Assembly: GCA_003339415.1 (NCBI GenBank)
Contig: PDHQ01000353.1
Location: 1-32,701 of the forward strand
Length of the DNA: 32,701 nt
Direction of reading: 5' to 3'
From: Ophiocordyceps camponoti-saundersi (nom. inval.)
Lineage: Eukaryota > Ascomycota > Sordariomycetes > Hypocreales > Ophiocordycipitaceae
In this document: positions 1 to 9,080 of the stretch, piece after piece
Layout: each line of letters begins with the position of its first letter
Numbering within the stretch: the first letter of the stretch is position 1
Translations under genes and position numbers: made by a program
The notes under the pieces: model-generated
Database searches by the model: none
What the model was told of the DNA's origin: nothing
The model's input: the letters and a program-made list of their open reading frames with translations, nothing else

Positions 1-221
1 TAAGCCTTATATAAAGGCTTAAAGCTATATTAAATTTTATAATATTTATTTACTATTTTCTATAAACTTATTATTATATTTAATTTCTTCTTTTTAATAT
101 ATAATATTTAAGATTTTTTTACTCGCTAAATAATAGTCTAATTAAAAAAAAACTTAAGTTATATAAAATATATAATCGGAGCTATATACTAGTATTTTTT
201 CTATATTTAATTAGCTTACTT
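1..221. other. AT-rich DNA, no gene seen
   Basis: Very AT-rich sequence with no CpA and no TpG, so it has been through the same mutation process as the transposons. It does not match the part of the family 2 integrase that should lie upstream of position 403, as judged by eye against copy B. I see no coding signal, RNA gene or repeat end in it. Confidence 0.6.
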
Positions 222-401
222 AAGCTGACTAAAGCTTTAGTTATTTTAGTCTTTAGTTTTTAGTTAGTTAGTCACTTTATTTAGTAACTGACTAAAGTCA
301 CTAGAGTGACTAACTAATAACTAACTAAAAATTACGTATTTTAGTTATAACTAAACTTTAGTTAGTTATTAGTTAGTTATAACTAACTAATTTTAAACCC
401 T
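222..401. repeat. MITE-like palindromic TTAGT-rich repeat, right end
   Basis: A stretch built of TTAGTTAGT/ACTAACTAA units with inverted repeats, for example agtcac-taga-gtgact near 296-311. Its right end, aattttaaaccct at 389-401, is the reverse complement of the left end of the repeat at 32554 (agggtttaaaatt), so both belong to one family with terminal inverted repeats. The left boundary is approximate because no matching left terminus is visible; this copy may be truncated. It holds five TpG/CpA sites in TGAC/GTCA context within about 85 bp, the densest cluster of non-GCA survivors in the window, which suggests insertion after the main RIP events or escape because of small size. No coding capacity is visible. 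Confidence 0.6.
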
Positions 402-402
402 G

Positions 403-870
403 CTTATAAATTACTAAAGGTATAAAATATATAAATTAAGAAATATAAGCTATTCTTTATTATATAATCTCCTTCTTATAGTTTAACTAGCCGCGCTACT
501 TACTTACTTACTAGCTTATTTTAAATAATTAAAACTTATTTATAATAAGTATTAGTCTTAATTACTTACTTTATAGCTTTAAAATTACCTTTCTTAACTA
601 ATAAGTAGAGGCGGCTGCCCTTATCTTTTCTTTAAAAAGCTAAGCTATAGCGTTTACTTATTTCCTTTATAATAATATTAAACTAATATAAGCCTTTATC
701 GCTTAAGCTTAGTAATAATAATAGGACTTTTTAAATAAGTCTCGCTAACTTATAGAATAGTTTTAAATTAGCGATTTTATATAGCTTAACTTTATTTATA
801 TATAGTCTAACTATTTATTTTAAAAGCTTAATTACCTTAAAAATAAATATAAGGTAATAGCTATATTAAT
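403..870 (+). pseudogene. Integrase C-terminal remnant (family 2, copy A)
   Basis: The sequence parallels copy B 28445-28900, where the integrase reads from the PQTDG-type motif through the catalytic Glu (now Lys, AAA) into the N-Q-E-V/I region and beyond. Stops are TAA or TAG only, as expected from CAA, CAG or TGG hit by RIP. It cannot encode a product. The end of the coding part is estimated, since decay hides the original stop. Confidence 0.6.
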
Positions 871-2881
871 ATTACTTACTATTACTCTTAATACGCTATT
901 TAATATTTACCTTACTTTTTATATTAACTTTATTAAGCGTATTATTAATAACTTTTTACTATCTTAGTTATTTACTAACTCTTAGCTAAATCCTCTCCTT
1001 TATTTTGTTTATAATAACTTATCTTTTAATAAGTATAAAATTAAGAAAATCCTTATTATAAAGAATATTAAAAATTAGCGCTTATAAGGTAAAATACCTT
1101 ATTAACTTATTTTTATAAAATAGAAAAGTTATATTATTTTAACTTAAAAGTTATTTAATAGTTTTAAATATTATATAATATTAAACTATTTTAAGTTTAT
1201 ATAAGGGAATATACGCTTTTATAATAGCTTAAAATAAACTTAATTATATATTTATTTAAGCGCCCCTTATAGCTAATTATTCCCCTTAAGTAACTTTCTT
1301 TTTTTATTATATAAATATAATATTACTCCCCCGCCCTTTATTTTCTTTTATTTTTTATTTATTTACTCCTTTTTCCTTTTTATATTAGCTTTAAGCTAAT
1401 ATTTATTTTCTCCGCCTTTTTCTTATAATCTTTTATTATAATTAAATAACCTAAAAGATTATTATAATATTAATTATAGCTTAGCGCTAATATTAACTTA
1501 TAATAAATATATTTCTAAGTAAAAGAGGGCGTGCCTTAAAGCTAGGAGAATATTTAATATAACGCTAATAGTAAAAGTCTCGCTTATCTTATTTCCAAGC
1601 CGCGTATACTATATATAAGCGCTAATATAAACTTACTTTACTAATATATAATAACGGGAAAGGATAAATATTATATATAAGCACTAAATAACTAAAAGCT
1701 AGGTAATATATATAAGTTAATAAAAATAATATATAATAAGGTAGCGGGTAAGCTTAATATATTATATAAACTAATTAGCGCTATAATTATTTAATAAAAG
1801 ATATTATTTCTTTTTTTATTCTCTTATTTTTATATATTAATATTTACTTAATAGTTTATAATTTAAGTAGCTTACTTATCTTACTATTATTTAAAAATCT
1901 ATTACTATTATTCCTTTTATTATTAAAAAAACGCTTTATATTATAAAGCGAAAAAGTTAAAGCTAGCGGTAAGGGCGCCTTATTATTACTATTATTATTA
2001 TTAGTATTATATTATTACTAAAAATATACTATAAGTTAAGGTATATAAGGTAAATATAATAATTATATTATTAATAATAAGGATAAGTATAAAGAACTAT
2101 TATTACTTAAGCGTAAAAAGGGCGTAAAAGTTAATTACTAAGCGCGGTATAATATAAATAGCGGCTAATATAATTTATAAGTAATTAATATAAATAAGAA
2201 ATTTTAATATAAGCTAGGCGCGCTAGCTAAGTATTTTTTTAATATAGGGGCGAGTAGGTAAAATAATAGCTTATCTTTTCCTAATTATCGTTTATAAGTT
2301 ACGGATAGCTTACTATAAGCGTATATTTATAATAAAAAAGTACTTTTCCTAAAAGCACCGTTTTTGCCGCTACTTATACGCTTTATAAGTTACTTTATAA
2401 CTATATTAGTAATTAATATTATAGCTATTATAAAAGTTTTAAATATAAAAAGTATATAAATATTTTACCTTTTATAATATAGTAATATTTTTATTATTTA
2501 AATCCTTTTTTATAATATAGCTACTTATTATATAAAATAATAATTATAGCTAATTAGATAATATATTAAAGCGGTAATATAATAATTTAATAAATATAAA
2601 AAGCTTAAAAGATAATAATAATAAATAAAAAAAAGATAAATAAATAATTATAAAAAGCTTAGATAATAATAATAAAAAAAAAACTATAAGAATATAATAG
2701 TAGAGTAATAAAGTATAAAGCTTAGAGAAATATTTACTTAGTAAAGGAAAATAATATAACTAGCTTAAGGAGAAAAAAAAAAGGAGGAAGAAAAATTTTC
2801 TATATAAGGGGTATTTTAACTTATACTTTATATATATATATACCGCGGCCGGAAATACTCTTTTCCTAAAGCGATAAGGTA
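871..2881 (+). other. Long 3' internal region of family 2 (copy A)
   Basis: About 2 kb between the integrase and the 3' LTR, shared with copies B (about 28900-30912) and C (about 15070-17080, minus). I recognise no protein domain in it. It includes pyrimidine-rich tracts, a TTA/ATT microsatellite around 1980-2025, a G/C-containing stretch around 2100-2350 and purine-rich sequence before the LTR (about 2700-2790). Such a long 3' region is more than a simple Ty3/Gypsy element needs and could have held a further or antisense reading frame; the decay does not let me decide. Confidence 0.5.
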
Positions 2882-3079
2882 TATAAGAAATTTAAGCTAT
2901 ACTTAAATAGCTAAGTTACGTAAGAAGTGCTTAGTTAAGTCCGCGCGTATAATAGGCGCGGGCTATATATAGACTATAACCTTAAGTACGTATACTATAT
3001 ATACCTTAGAACTTTTTAAGTTATTTTATATTAATAAAGTTAGCTTCTTATAAATGTTAAGAAGTGTAAAACCTTTATA
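2882..3079 (+). repeat. Family 2 3' LTR, copy A (198 bp, internally deleted)
   Basis: It starts tataag and ends cctttata, the RIP forms of TG...CA LTR ends, and matches the four other family 2 LTRs. It is about 50 bp shorter than the 250-bp copies. The missing part lies between two short gcgcggg direct repeats that are both present in the copy at 30913-31162, so the deletion probably arose by slippage or recombination between them. It is followed by AT-rich DNA; no target duplication can be tested because the 5' end of the element is gone. Confidence 0.85.
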
Positions 3080-3578
3080 ATATTAATATATTTACTTAAT
3101 AGCTTATATTTACTTTATATTCTTATAAATTATAAGCGCTTTTTATAATATATTTCTATTATATTAAAATTTATAATATTTTTATTTTTTTACTTTTAAA
3201 GCTTATTTTTAATTAACTTTAAAATATTAATATAAATAAAAAACTTTATATATAAAGGATAAGTAAATAAAATTATTTTATATTAATTTTAATAGCGAAG
3301 AATTTATATAATTTTTAAAAGATAAAGTTAATAAATAAAATAATAAAAATATTAAATAAATAATAAAAAAAATATAAAATATAATAAATTATAAAAAAAA
3401 TATTTTCTTTTTTTTAAAATAAAGCTTAAGGGCGCTTTTAGCTATATTAAATAATATAAAATATTAATTATAATAATAAAAATTAATAAAGTAAAATTAT
3501 ATATTTTTAATAATAAATTTTTTATTTAATTTATTAATAAAAATAAAATTATTAAATATAATAATAAATATAAAAAAT
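3080..3578. other. AT-rich spacer, no gene seen
   Basis: About 500 bp of extremely AT-rich sequence made largely of AATA/TTAT words, with one short stretch containing gggcgc near 3430. It differs from the 520-bp spacer that lies between a family 2 and a family 3 element at 31163-31682. I see no gene, repeat end or RNA. Confidence 0.6.
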
Positions 3579-3778
3579 TAGTTTATAACTAATTATAGCT
3601 AGATAAGGGGGATTATAGTAGATATATTTAGGTCTTCCTAATAGCGCTTAGTTATCGCGCGGGGTATATAGCTAGCTTAGAAAGGGGGCTTCTCTCCCCT
3701 CTTATTCCTCTCTTCGATAGCTTTAATTATAACTCCTTTTTAGCTTACTCCTATAATCGCTATAATAAGACCTTTATA
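3579..3778 (+). repeat. Family 3 5' LTR (copy D)
   Basis: 200 bp, beginning tagtttataactaattata and ending agacctttata. It is repeated at 5145-5344 and 31683-31882 with the same length, differing mostly by C/T and A/G transitions. It holds the conserved blocks gcgcttagttat, gcggggtatatagctagctt and ggggcttctctc. Confidence 0.85.
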
Positions 3779-5144
3779 TTAATTAAAGCTCCTCTTACCG
3801 CTAACTAAATATAAAAGTAAGATTTTAGTATAAAACGCTATTAAATTCTACTTATATTAAAGCCGCTCTTAGCATATTTTAGCCTAAACTTTTAGTTAGC
3901 CGCTATATATATTAAATTTATAATTAACGGAGCTATAATTAGGAAGCCTAAGTTCTAATTTTATTATATCTTTTCTTATCTTAATACTTTTTAGTAAACG
4001 TTTTTTCTATATATTACTATAGCTATAGATTTTTCTTACTAGCTTAAAGCTTTTTTAATATATATCTTTAAGCTTTTCGAAAAAAATTATAAAAAGCGCT
4101 AAGTAAGTTTTTCCTTAGTTAGGATATATTAAAAGCTATTAAAGCCCCTTAGAGAATACGTTATAAAGTAAGAATATACTTTTTTTAAAGCTAAACTATT
4201 ATATTAATTTAATTATATTAATATTATTTTACTTTTATTTAAGCTATATAAAAAGTTATAAGAGCGCTTAGAATATAAAACTTAGCTTATAATATACGTA
4301 GCCTTTATTAGCTTTCTCCGAGGCTTTAATAAAGTATTTAGTTTTAGAAATATTCTTAACGCGCTAGTTAATTTACCGCCCCCTTTTTTAGCTAACTTAA
4401 TAAATATCTTATTTATATAATCTTATTTTAATATTATTAAGCGCTAGCGTTACTATTAGTATAACTAAATTAGTTATTTTAAGTATAATTATCCGAAGCT
4501 TTATAAGTAAATAGGGATATTAAAGTTAGAGCTTTTTATAAGCGGAGTAAGGTAATTAAAAGTAAATCCGGAGTATTTTAATTAAGGGGATAATAAGTAA
4601 GAAAGGATAAATATACGCTAGATATTATAGCTTAAGTAATTTCTAGCTTTATTATATTACCTTATATAAAGATAGTCCGCGCGTAGCTTAAGCGCGTAAA
4701 TTTATTAATAAGTATATATTATAATTATATTATATCTTAGCTTATAAACTAGCGCTAATAATATATAATAATAAGTATATAGCTAGCTTTATTATTTATT
4801 ATAATTAAAATATCCTCTAAGCTTCTTATAACTAATATAATATTATCTAATCTTATATATTAGCTATATAAATAAGTTTTTACTATTAGTATATAAGTTT
4901 ATTAATTCTTACCTTAAGTAATATTACGATTTTAAGCTTATTAGAATCTTTCTTATAAAGATTAGGGTTTAATTCCTTAAGCTATAAGGAAGCTTTTCCG
5001 CCCTCTTATCCTTATTTTTACGGAGACTATTAGGCTATTAGCTAGGGATTATATAGAATATTTTACTAGCGTAATAATATATAACTTTTCCGTCCTACGC
5101 TTTTACCTCCTTAGCTAGCTTAAGAAAGGGGCTATATAAGGGAT
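3779..5144 (+). other. Internal region of family 3 element (copy D)
   Basis: Starts ttaattaaagctcctctt directly after the LTR, where a primer-binding site is expected; the tRNA cannot be told after RIP. Positions 3779-4449 are shared with copy E (31883-32553). I see no zinc knuckle, RT or integrase motif. Stops in all frames are dense and only TAA or TAG. A former gag-like frame is possible but not demonstrable from this sequence. Confidence 0.5.
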
Positions 5145-5344
5145 TAGTTTATAACTAATTATAGCTAGATAGGGGGGATTATAGCGGATATATTTAAGTC
5201 TTCCCGATAGCGCTTAGTTATTACGCGGGGTATATAGCTAGCTTAGGAGGGGGGCTTCTCTCCTCTCTTTTTCCTCCCTTCGATAGCTTTAATTATAACT
5301 CCTTCTTAGCTTACTTTTATAATTACTATAGTAAGACCTTTATA
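5145..5344 (+). repeat. Family 3 3' LTR (copy D)
   Basis: Direct repeat of 3579-3778, same length and ends. Differences from the 5' LTR are nearly all transitions, for example gatagcgc against aatagcgc and attacgcg against atcgcgcg, in line with RIP acting separately on each copy. Confidence 0.85.
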
Positions 5345-6647
5345 ATAAATTAAAGATTTTTATAAAAATAATTTTTTAGTTTTTTTTAATAAAGCTATTA
5401 ATAATATTATAAAGCTTAGCTAAAATAAAAATATTATAATATATAATATTTATTTTTAGCTAAAAAATAAGCTTAAGTTTTAATAAGAATATAACCTTAT
5501 TATATTTTATAATATTAATATTAACTAAAGCTAAAAAATAATATAATTAAAAGTTAAAAAGCTTTTAAAAAAAACTTTTAAAATTTTTAAAATTAAATTA
5601 TTATAAATAAAAAAATAAAAGTTAATTTTAAAACTATATTATATATTTATATTTAAAAAGCTATTAATATTATTTAACTTTTATATTTTATTATTATAAA
5701 AAAATAAGATTATAATATAAATAGCTTATTTAAATTATTATTTAATAATATTAATATTTATATTTTATTATAAATTACTAATTTTAAGATATTTTATAAT
5801 TTATTAGGTAATTAATCTTTTATTATAATAAAAAGCTAGTTTTAAAAAAAAAGTTAAAAAATAAAAATAATAATAAGAAGCTAAAGCTATTATTATTAAT
5901 AAAAATATATATTATATTTTATATATTAAAGTATATAAATATAATAAATAAAATTATAACTTTTTTTTATTATAGCTATAATATTTAATTAAAAAGCTTT
6001 ATTTTTTTAAAAAAGTAATATTAAGTTTTTTACTTTAAGCTTTAGCTATTATTTATTTTTAAATAATATAAAAATAATAATATAAGTTTTATAAATAATA
6101 GCGTAAATATAATATTAATAAAGAAAAATATTATAGCTTATATTATTAATATTATTTTTAAAAATTATAATAATCTTATTTTATTAAATATTATAATTAT
6201 TAATATTAGCTATATTTTATATTTTTTTAATAATAATAGATAGTTTAATTAATATAAAAAACTTAATAGCTTTTAATATCTTATAATATTAGATTATAAG
6301 CCCTTATTTTATTATAACTAAAGTAGCGTTATAATTATAGCTTCTAATAGCTTTTTAATTATTTTTAAAAAGGTATTTTATAATATAAATATTTTAGTTA
6401 ATTTTATCTTTACTAATTAACTTAATAAGAAGGAAATTTATATTAATAGTAAAGGAATATATTTTTTATAATAAGGCTATATTATTTATTACTTTTTTTA
6501 AATAAGAGGCGTTATTAATATTATAAGCGTTAAGGCTTTAAAGCCTCTTATAATAGCTACCTTACTTATTAAAAAATAAAAAATTAACTTCGCTATAATA
6601 TATTACCGCCTTAGCTATATAAGTAAAAATAGAGTTTTTAAAGCTTA
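5345..6647 (+). pseudogene. Old AT-rich RIP-decayed sequence interrupted by family 1
   Basis: Most of this segment is very AT-rich with no readable signal. From about 6240 to 6647 one plus frame (codons beginning at 6241) stays fairly open, with only TAA/TAG stops, and it goes on in frame at 14329 if the family 1 element and one copy of its gctta duplication are removed. This suggests an older transposon or gene that the chromovirus landed in. The segment at 6478-6647 has more G and C than its surroundings (ggcgtt, gcgttaaggc, cgccttagc). I do not recognise the protein; a transposase is a guess only. Confidence 0.35.
6643..6647. repeat. Target site duplication of family 1, left (gctta)
   Basis: The five bases gctta directly before the left LTR recur directly after the right LTR (14324-14328), the length usual for Ty3/Gypsy elements. 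Shows that the element inserted once and is complete. Confidence 0.8.
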
Positions 6648-6947
6648 TATTAAGGTTTAGCCCTTATATTATATTCGGGTTATTAACCTAAACGTTAGAC
6701 TTATAGATTAGCCTCGCGATTAAACGATAAGGCTGCCGCTATCCGGCCTAGAGGCCTATAGCGGAAAAATTAAAAGGAACGGAACGGAAAAGATAGTTAA
6801 ATAGGGAGGCAAATAGGCTCTAAAGGAAAGAGCGGTATATATAGCTATTTAGCACGCTAAAGTGCGGCTTCCTTAGAAGCTTATTATATATAATTATTAT
6901 TATATATAGCTTAGCAAATAAGCACCCCTTTAACTAATCCCTTAATA
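6648..6947 (+). repeat. Family 1 5' LTR (300 bp)
   Basis: Matches 14024-14323 base for base in length. It keeps GC-containing blocks such as gcctcgcgattaaacgataa and ggctgccgctatccggcc and the hairpin-like gcacgctaaagtgc. Differences from the 3' LTR are transitions. Surviving CpA/TpG sites are all in GCA or TGC context in this copy. A promoter is expected here but no TATA box can be picked out of such AT-rich DNA. Confidence 0.9.
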
Positions 6948-9080
6948 GAATCACGTATCTTTTTCTTATAAATTTTTACCCTTATCTTTAACGTTAATAA
7001 ATTAATTAAATTAGATTAGATTAGAATAGCTAACTTATAGGATTAAATAGAAAGGCTTTAGTAATCTTAAGCTAGCCTTAGTAGATATTAATAACTCTTA
7101 TAGTAAGAGCTATAAGTTTAATAGTTAGAATAATAAATATAGGTAATATAATATATAATAAAGGATAAGGAGGAATATTATTAGTAAATCTTAAAATACG
7201 TAAAATAGCACTTTAAGGAATAAGCTAATACTTTTCTTATAGATAAGGAAGCGGAGTAAAAAGCTATATTATAAAAAGTATAGTTTACTATTTAGTAATA
7301 AGCTATAACTTTTCTCGCGATAAAGGAAGTAAAATACGTAAAGTAACTTATAGCTATATATATAAACGCTTTTAAGAAAATACTATAAATAAACCTTATT
7401 AAACTAACTTTTACTAAAGCTATACTTAACTAAGCTTAGATTAATATAGCTTTCGTAAGATAGAAAGAACCTTAGCTTAAGTAAAATAAATCGCTAAATT
7501 CTTTTTACTTTTTTATAAGCTAGCTAGTTTACTAATATAATATCGATAAGCTTTAAGGTAAAGCTAATAATATAGATTATATTTAAGTATAAATCCTAAA
7601 CTATTTTCCTAAGGATAAAATATAGAAAATATTAGCTTTCTAGTAATTTAATAGCTTTAGTAGAAAAAGGCACTTAAAGGATTTCTTTAATTACCTTTAT
7701 CGAACTTTTAGTAACGTTTAAGAACGAAAAAAGGCTTAAAATAAGCTCCGAATTTTAGTTTACTATAACGGATAAATATTTAGTAACTTTATTCCTAAGT
7801 TCGAAAAGGTCCTAGTAATTACTATTAGATTTATAAGTTAGGATAATTTTATAAAACTAACCTAATTATATAAGGCCTTTTCCCCGATATTTCGAGATTT
7901 TCTAATTATTATTAATATATTTTACGAATATTCTCCGTTTATCGATTACTTATAAGGTTTTACTTAGTTTTTTAAATAAACTTTACGCTTCCTTAAGGCA
8001 GCTAAGAAATACTAACCTAACTTAAATAAATACTTAGGAGGCGCTAAGGGCGTTCCTATAAACTTAAGCACGGGAAAAAATATAAATAGGGATATTCTAA
8101 TAAATATAATAGGAGATAAGAAAAAGAAAAAGCTAAAAGGAAAAGATAGCGGTTATAATAAGACTTTTACTTAGGTATTACGAAATACCCCTTAAGCTAA
8201 GTAAATAGAGAAATTAGTGCTAGAATAACGTAGAATATTAGGTTTTTATATTAAGTACGGAATAAATATATACTTTATATATAATAATAATTTCTAACTT
8301 TTATAAAAGTTATAATAGAAAGCTTTAGGAGAAACTTATATTAATTATATAGAAATCTTACTTTAGATTAAGGAATATAATTCTAATAATAATTAAGGAA
8401 AAGAATAGCTTCGGGATATTATAGCGTCCTAGAGGATAAGGTAATATAAATAAAGGAAAAGAAAAATATCCTTTATTCTAAACTATAAGCCTTATTTACT
8501 AAGATTTCCGTAATTTTAAATAACTTAGAATTAGTAAATATATTAATTAATAAAAGCTATAAAAGCTATTCTATAATATACCCGTAGCTAATATAAAACT
8601 TACGAATACTAATAGAAAAAATCCTAGCTTAATAAGTAAAAAGGGTAATAATAAGTAGACTAAAAGTATTAAGTATCGCCTAGCTTTTACTTAAGATAAA
8701 TAGCTTTAGTTAATTAATTATAGTATATATAATATTAAATCTTAATTTCCCGATTATTTTTAGTAAGCTTTAGCTAGAATATATAAAATTTTACTTAGTC
8801 CCTTACGAAGAATAAGTATAGTACGAAGATTCGTAATAATAGGTATAGGTTACTAATACTCGCTCTTAACTAATAAAGGAGATCTCGAACGTAGTATACT
8901 ACTATAGCTTAATTTTCGTCGGAGAAGTAAGGAAAAGGTAAAAGGAATTACGCTATTAGAAGAAAGACCTTACCGAATACTTAAAAATCTAAGCGGTAAG
9001 AGTTAAAAATATAAAAAAGGCGTTATAAGATAAGATTCCCTTAATAAATAACTAATTACGAGAACGGATCCTAATAGAAT
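6948..9080 (+). pseudogene. gag and leader region of family 1
   Basis: The region between the 5' LTR and the RT. It begins gaatcacgtatctttttc, the place of the primer-binding site, with no clear match to a tRNA end. Around 8241-8285 one frame reads G-F-Y-I-K-Y-G-I-N-I-Y, where two Tyr (TAT, TAC) at CX2C spacing and a later TAC could be the Cys-Cys-His of a CCHC zinc knuckle after RIP; the last Cys is not evident, so this is weak. A protease motif was not recognised. If the knuckle reading is right, gag lies in a different frame from pol, a minus-one relation. Confidence 0.6.

Larger units (their letters stand above)
403..3079 (+). mobile_element. Family 2 Ty3/Gypsy LTR element, copy A, 5'-truncated
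   Basis: This segment aligns with copy B from about 28445 to 31162 and, reversed, with copy C from about 17520 down to 14820. It contains the C-terminal part of the integrase, the long 3' untranslated region and the 3' LTR. The 5' LTR, gag, protease, RT and RNase H are missing. The break lies inside the integrase, just before the catalytic Glu region, and is occupied by the MITE-like repeat ending at 401. The sequence left of that repeat is not the missing part, so this is a deletion or rearrangement rather than a simple insertion. The copy carries RIP throughout. Confidence 0.85.
3579..5344 (+). mobile_element. Family 3 short LTR element, copy D (1.77 kb)
   Basis: Two direct 200-bp repeats (3579-3778 and 5145-5344) bound an internal region of 1366 bp, the structure of a small LTR retrotransposon. 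The internal region is too short for gag-pol, and I recognise no RT, RNase H or integrase motif, so it looks non-autonomous; a gag-only element is possible. The LTR 3' end (agacctttata) is almost the same as that of family 2 (aggacctttata), which hints that family 2 could supply its enzymes. A purine run, aagaaagggg at 5122-5131, precedes the right LTR as a possible polypurine tract. The 5-bp flanks (aaaat and ataaa) do not form a clean target duplication, so the ends may be off by a base or two or the element may be a recombinant. Confidence 0.8.

Noticed and set aside
222..401. TTAGTTAG words as telomere repeat
   Set aside because: Fungal telomeres are usually TTAGGG tandem arrays. Here the words are irregular, lie in both orientations and form palindromes with a defined terminus.
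2882..5344. The order family 2 LTR, 500-bp spacer, family 3 LTR occurs twice (also 30913-31882), suggesting a segmental duplication
   Set aside because: The two spacers (3080-3578 and 31163-31682) do not match each other, and copy B has its own target duplication, so the arrangement arose independently or by chance.
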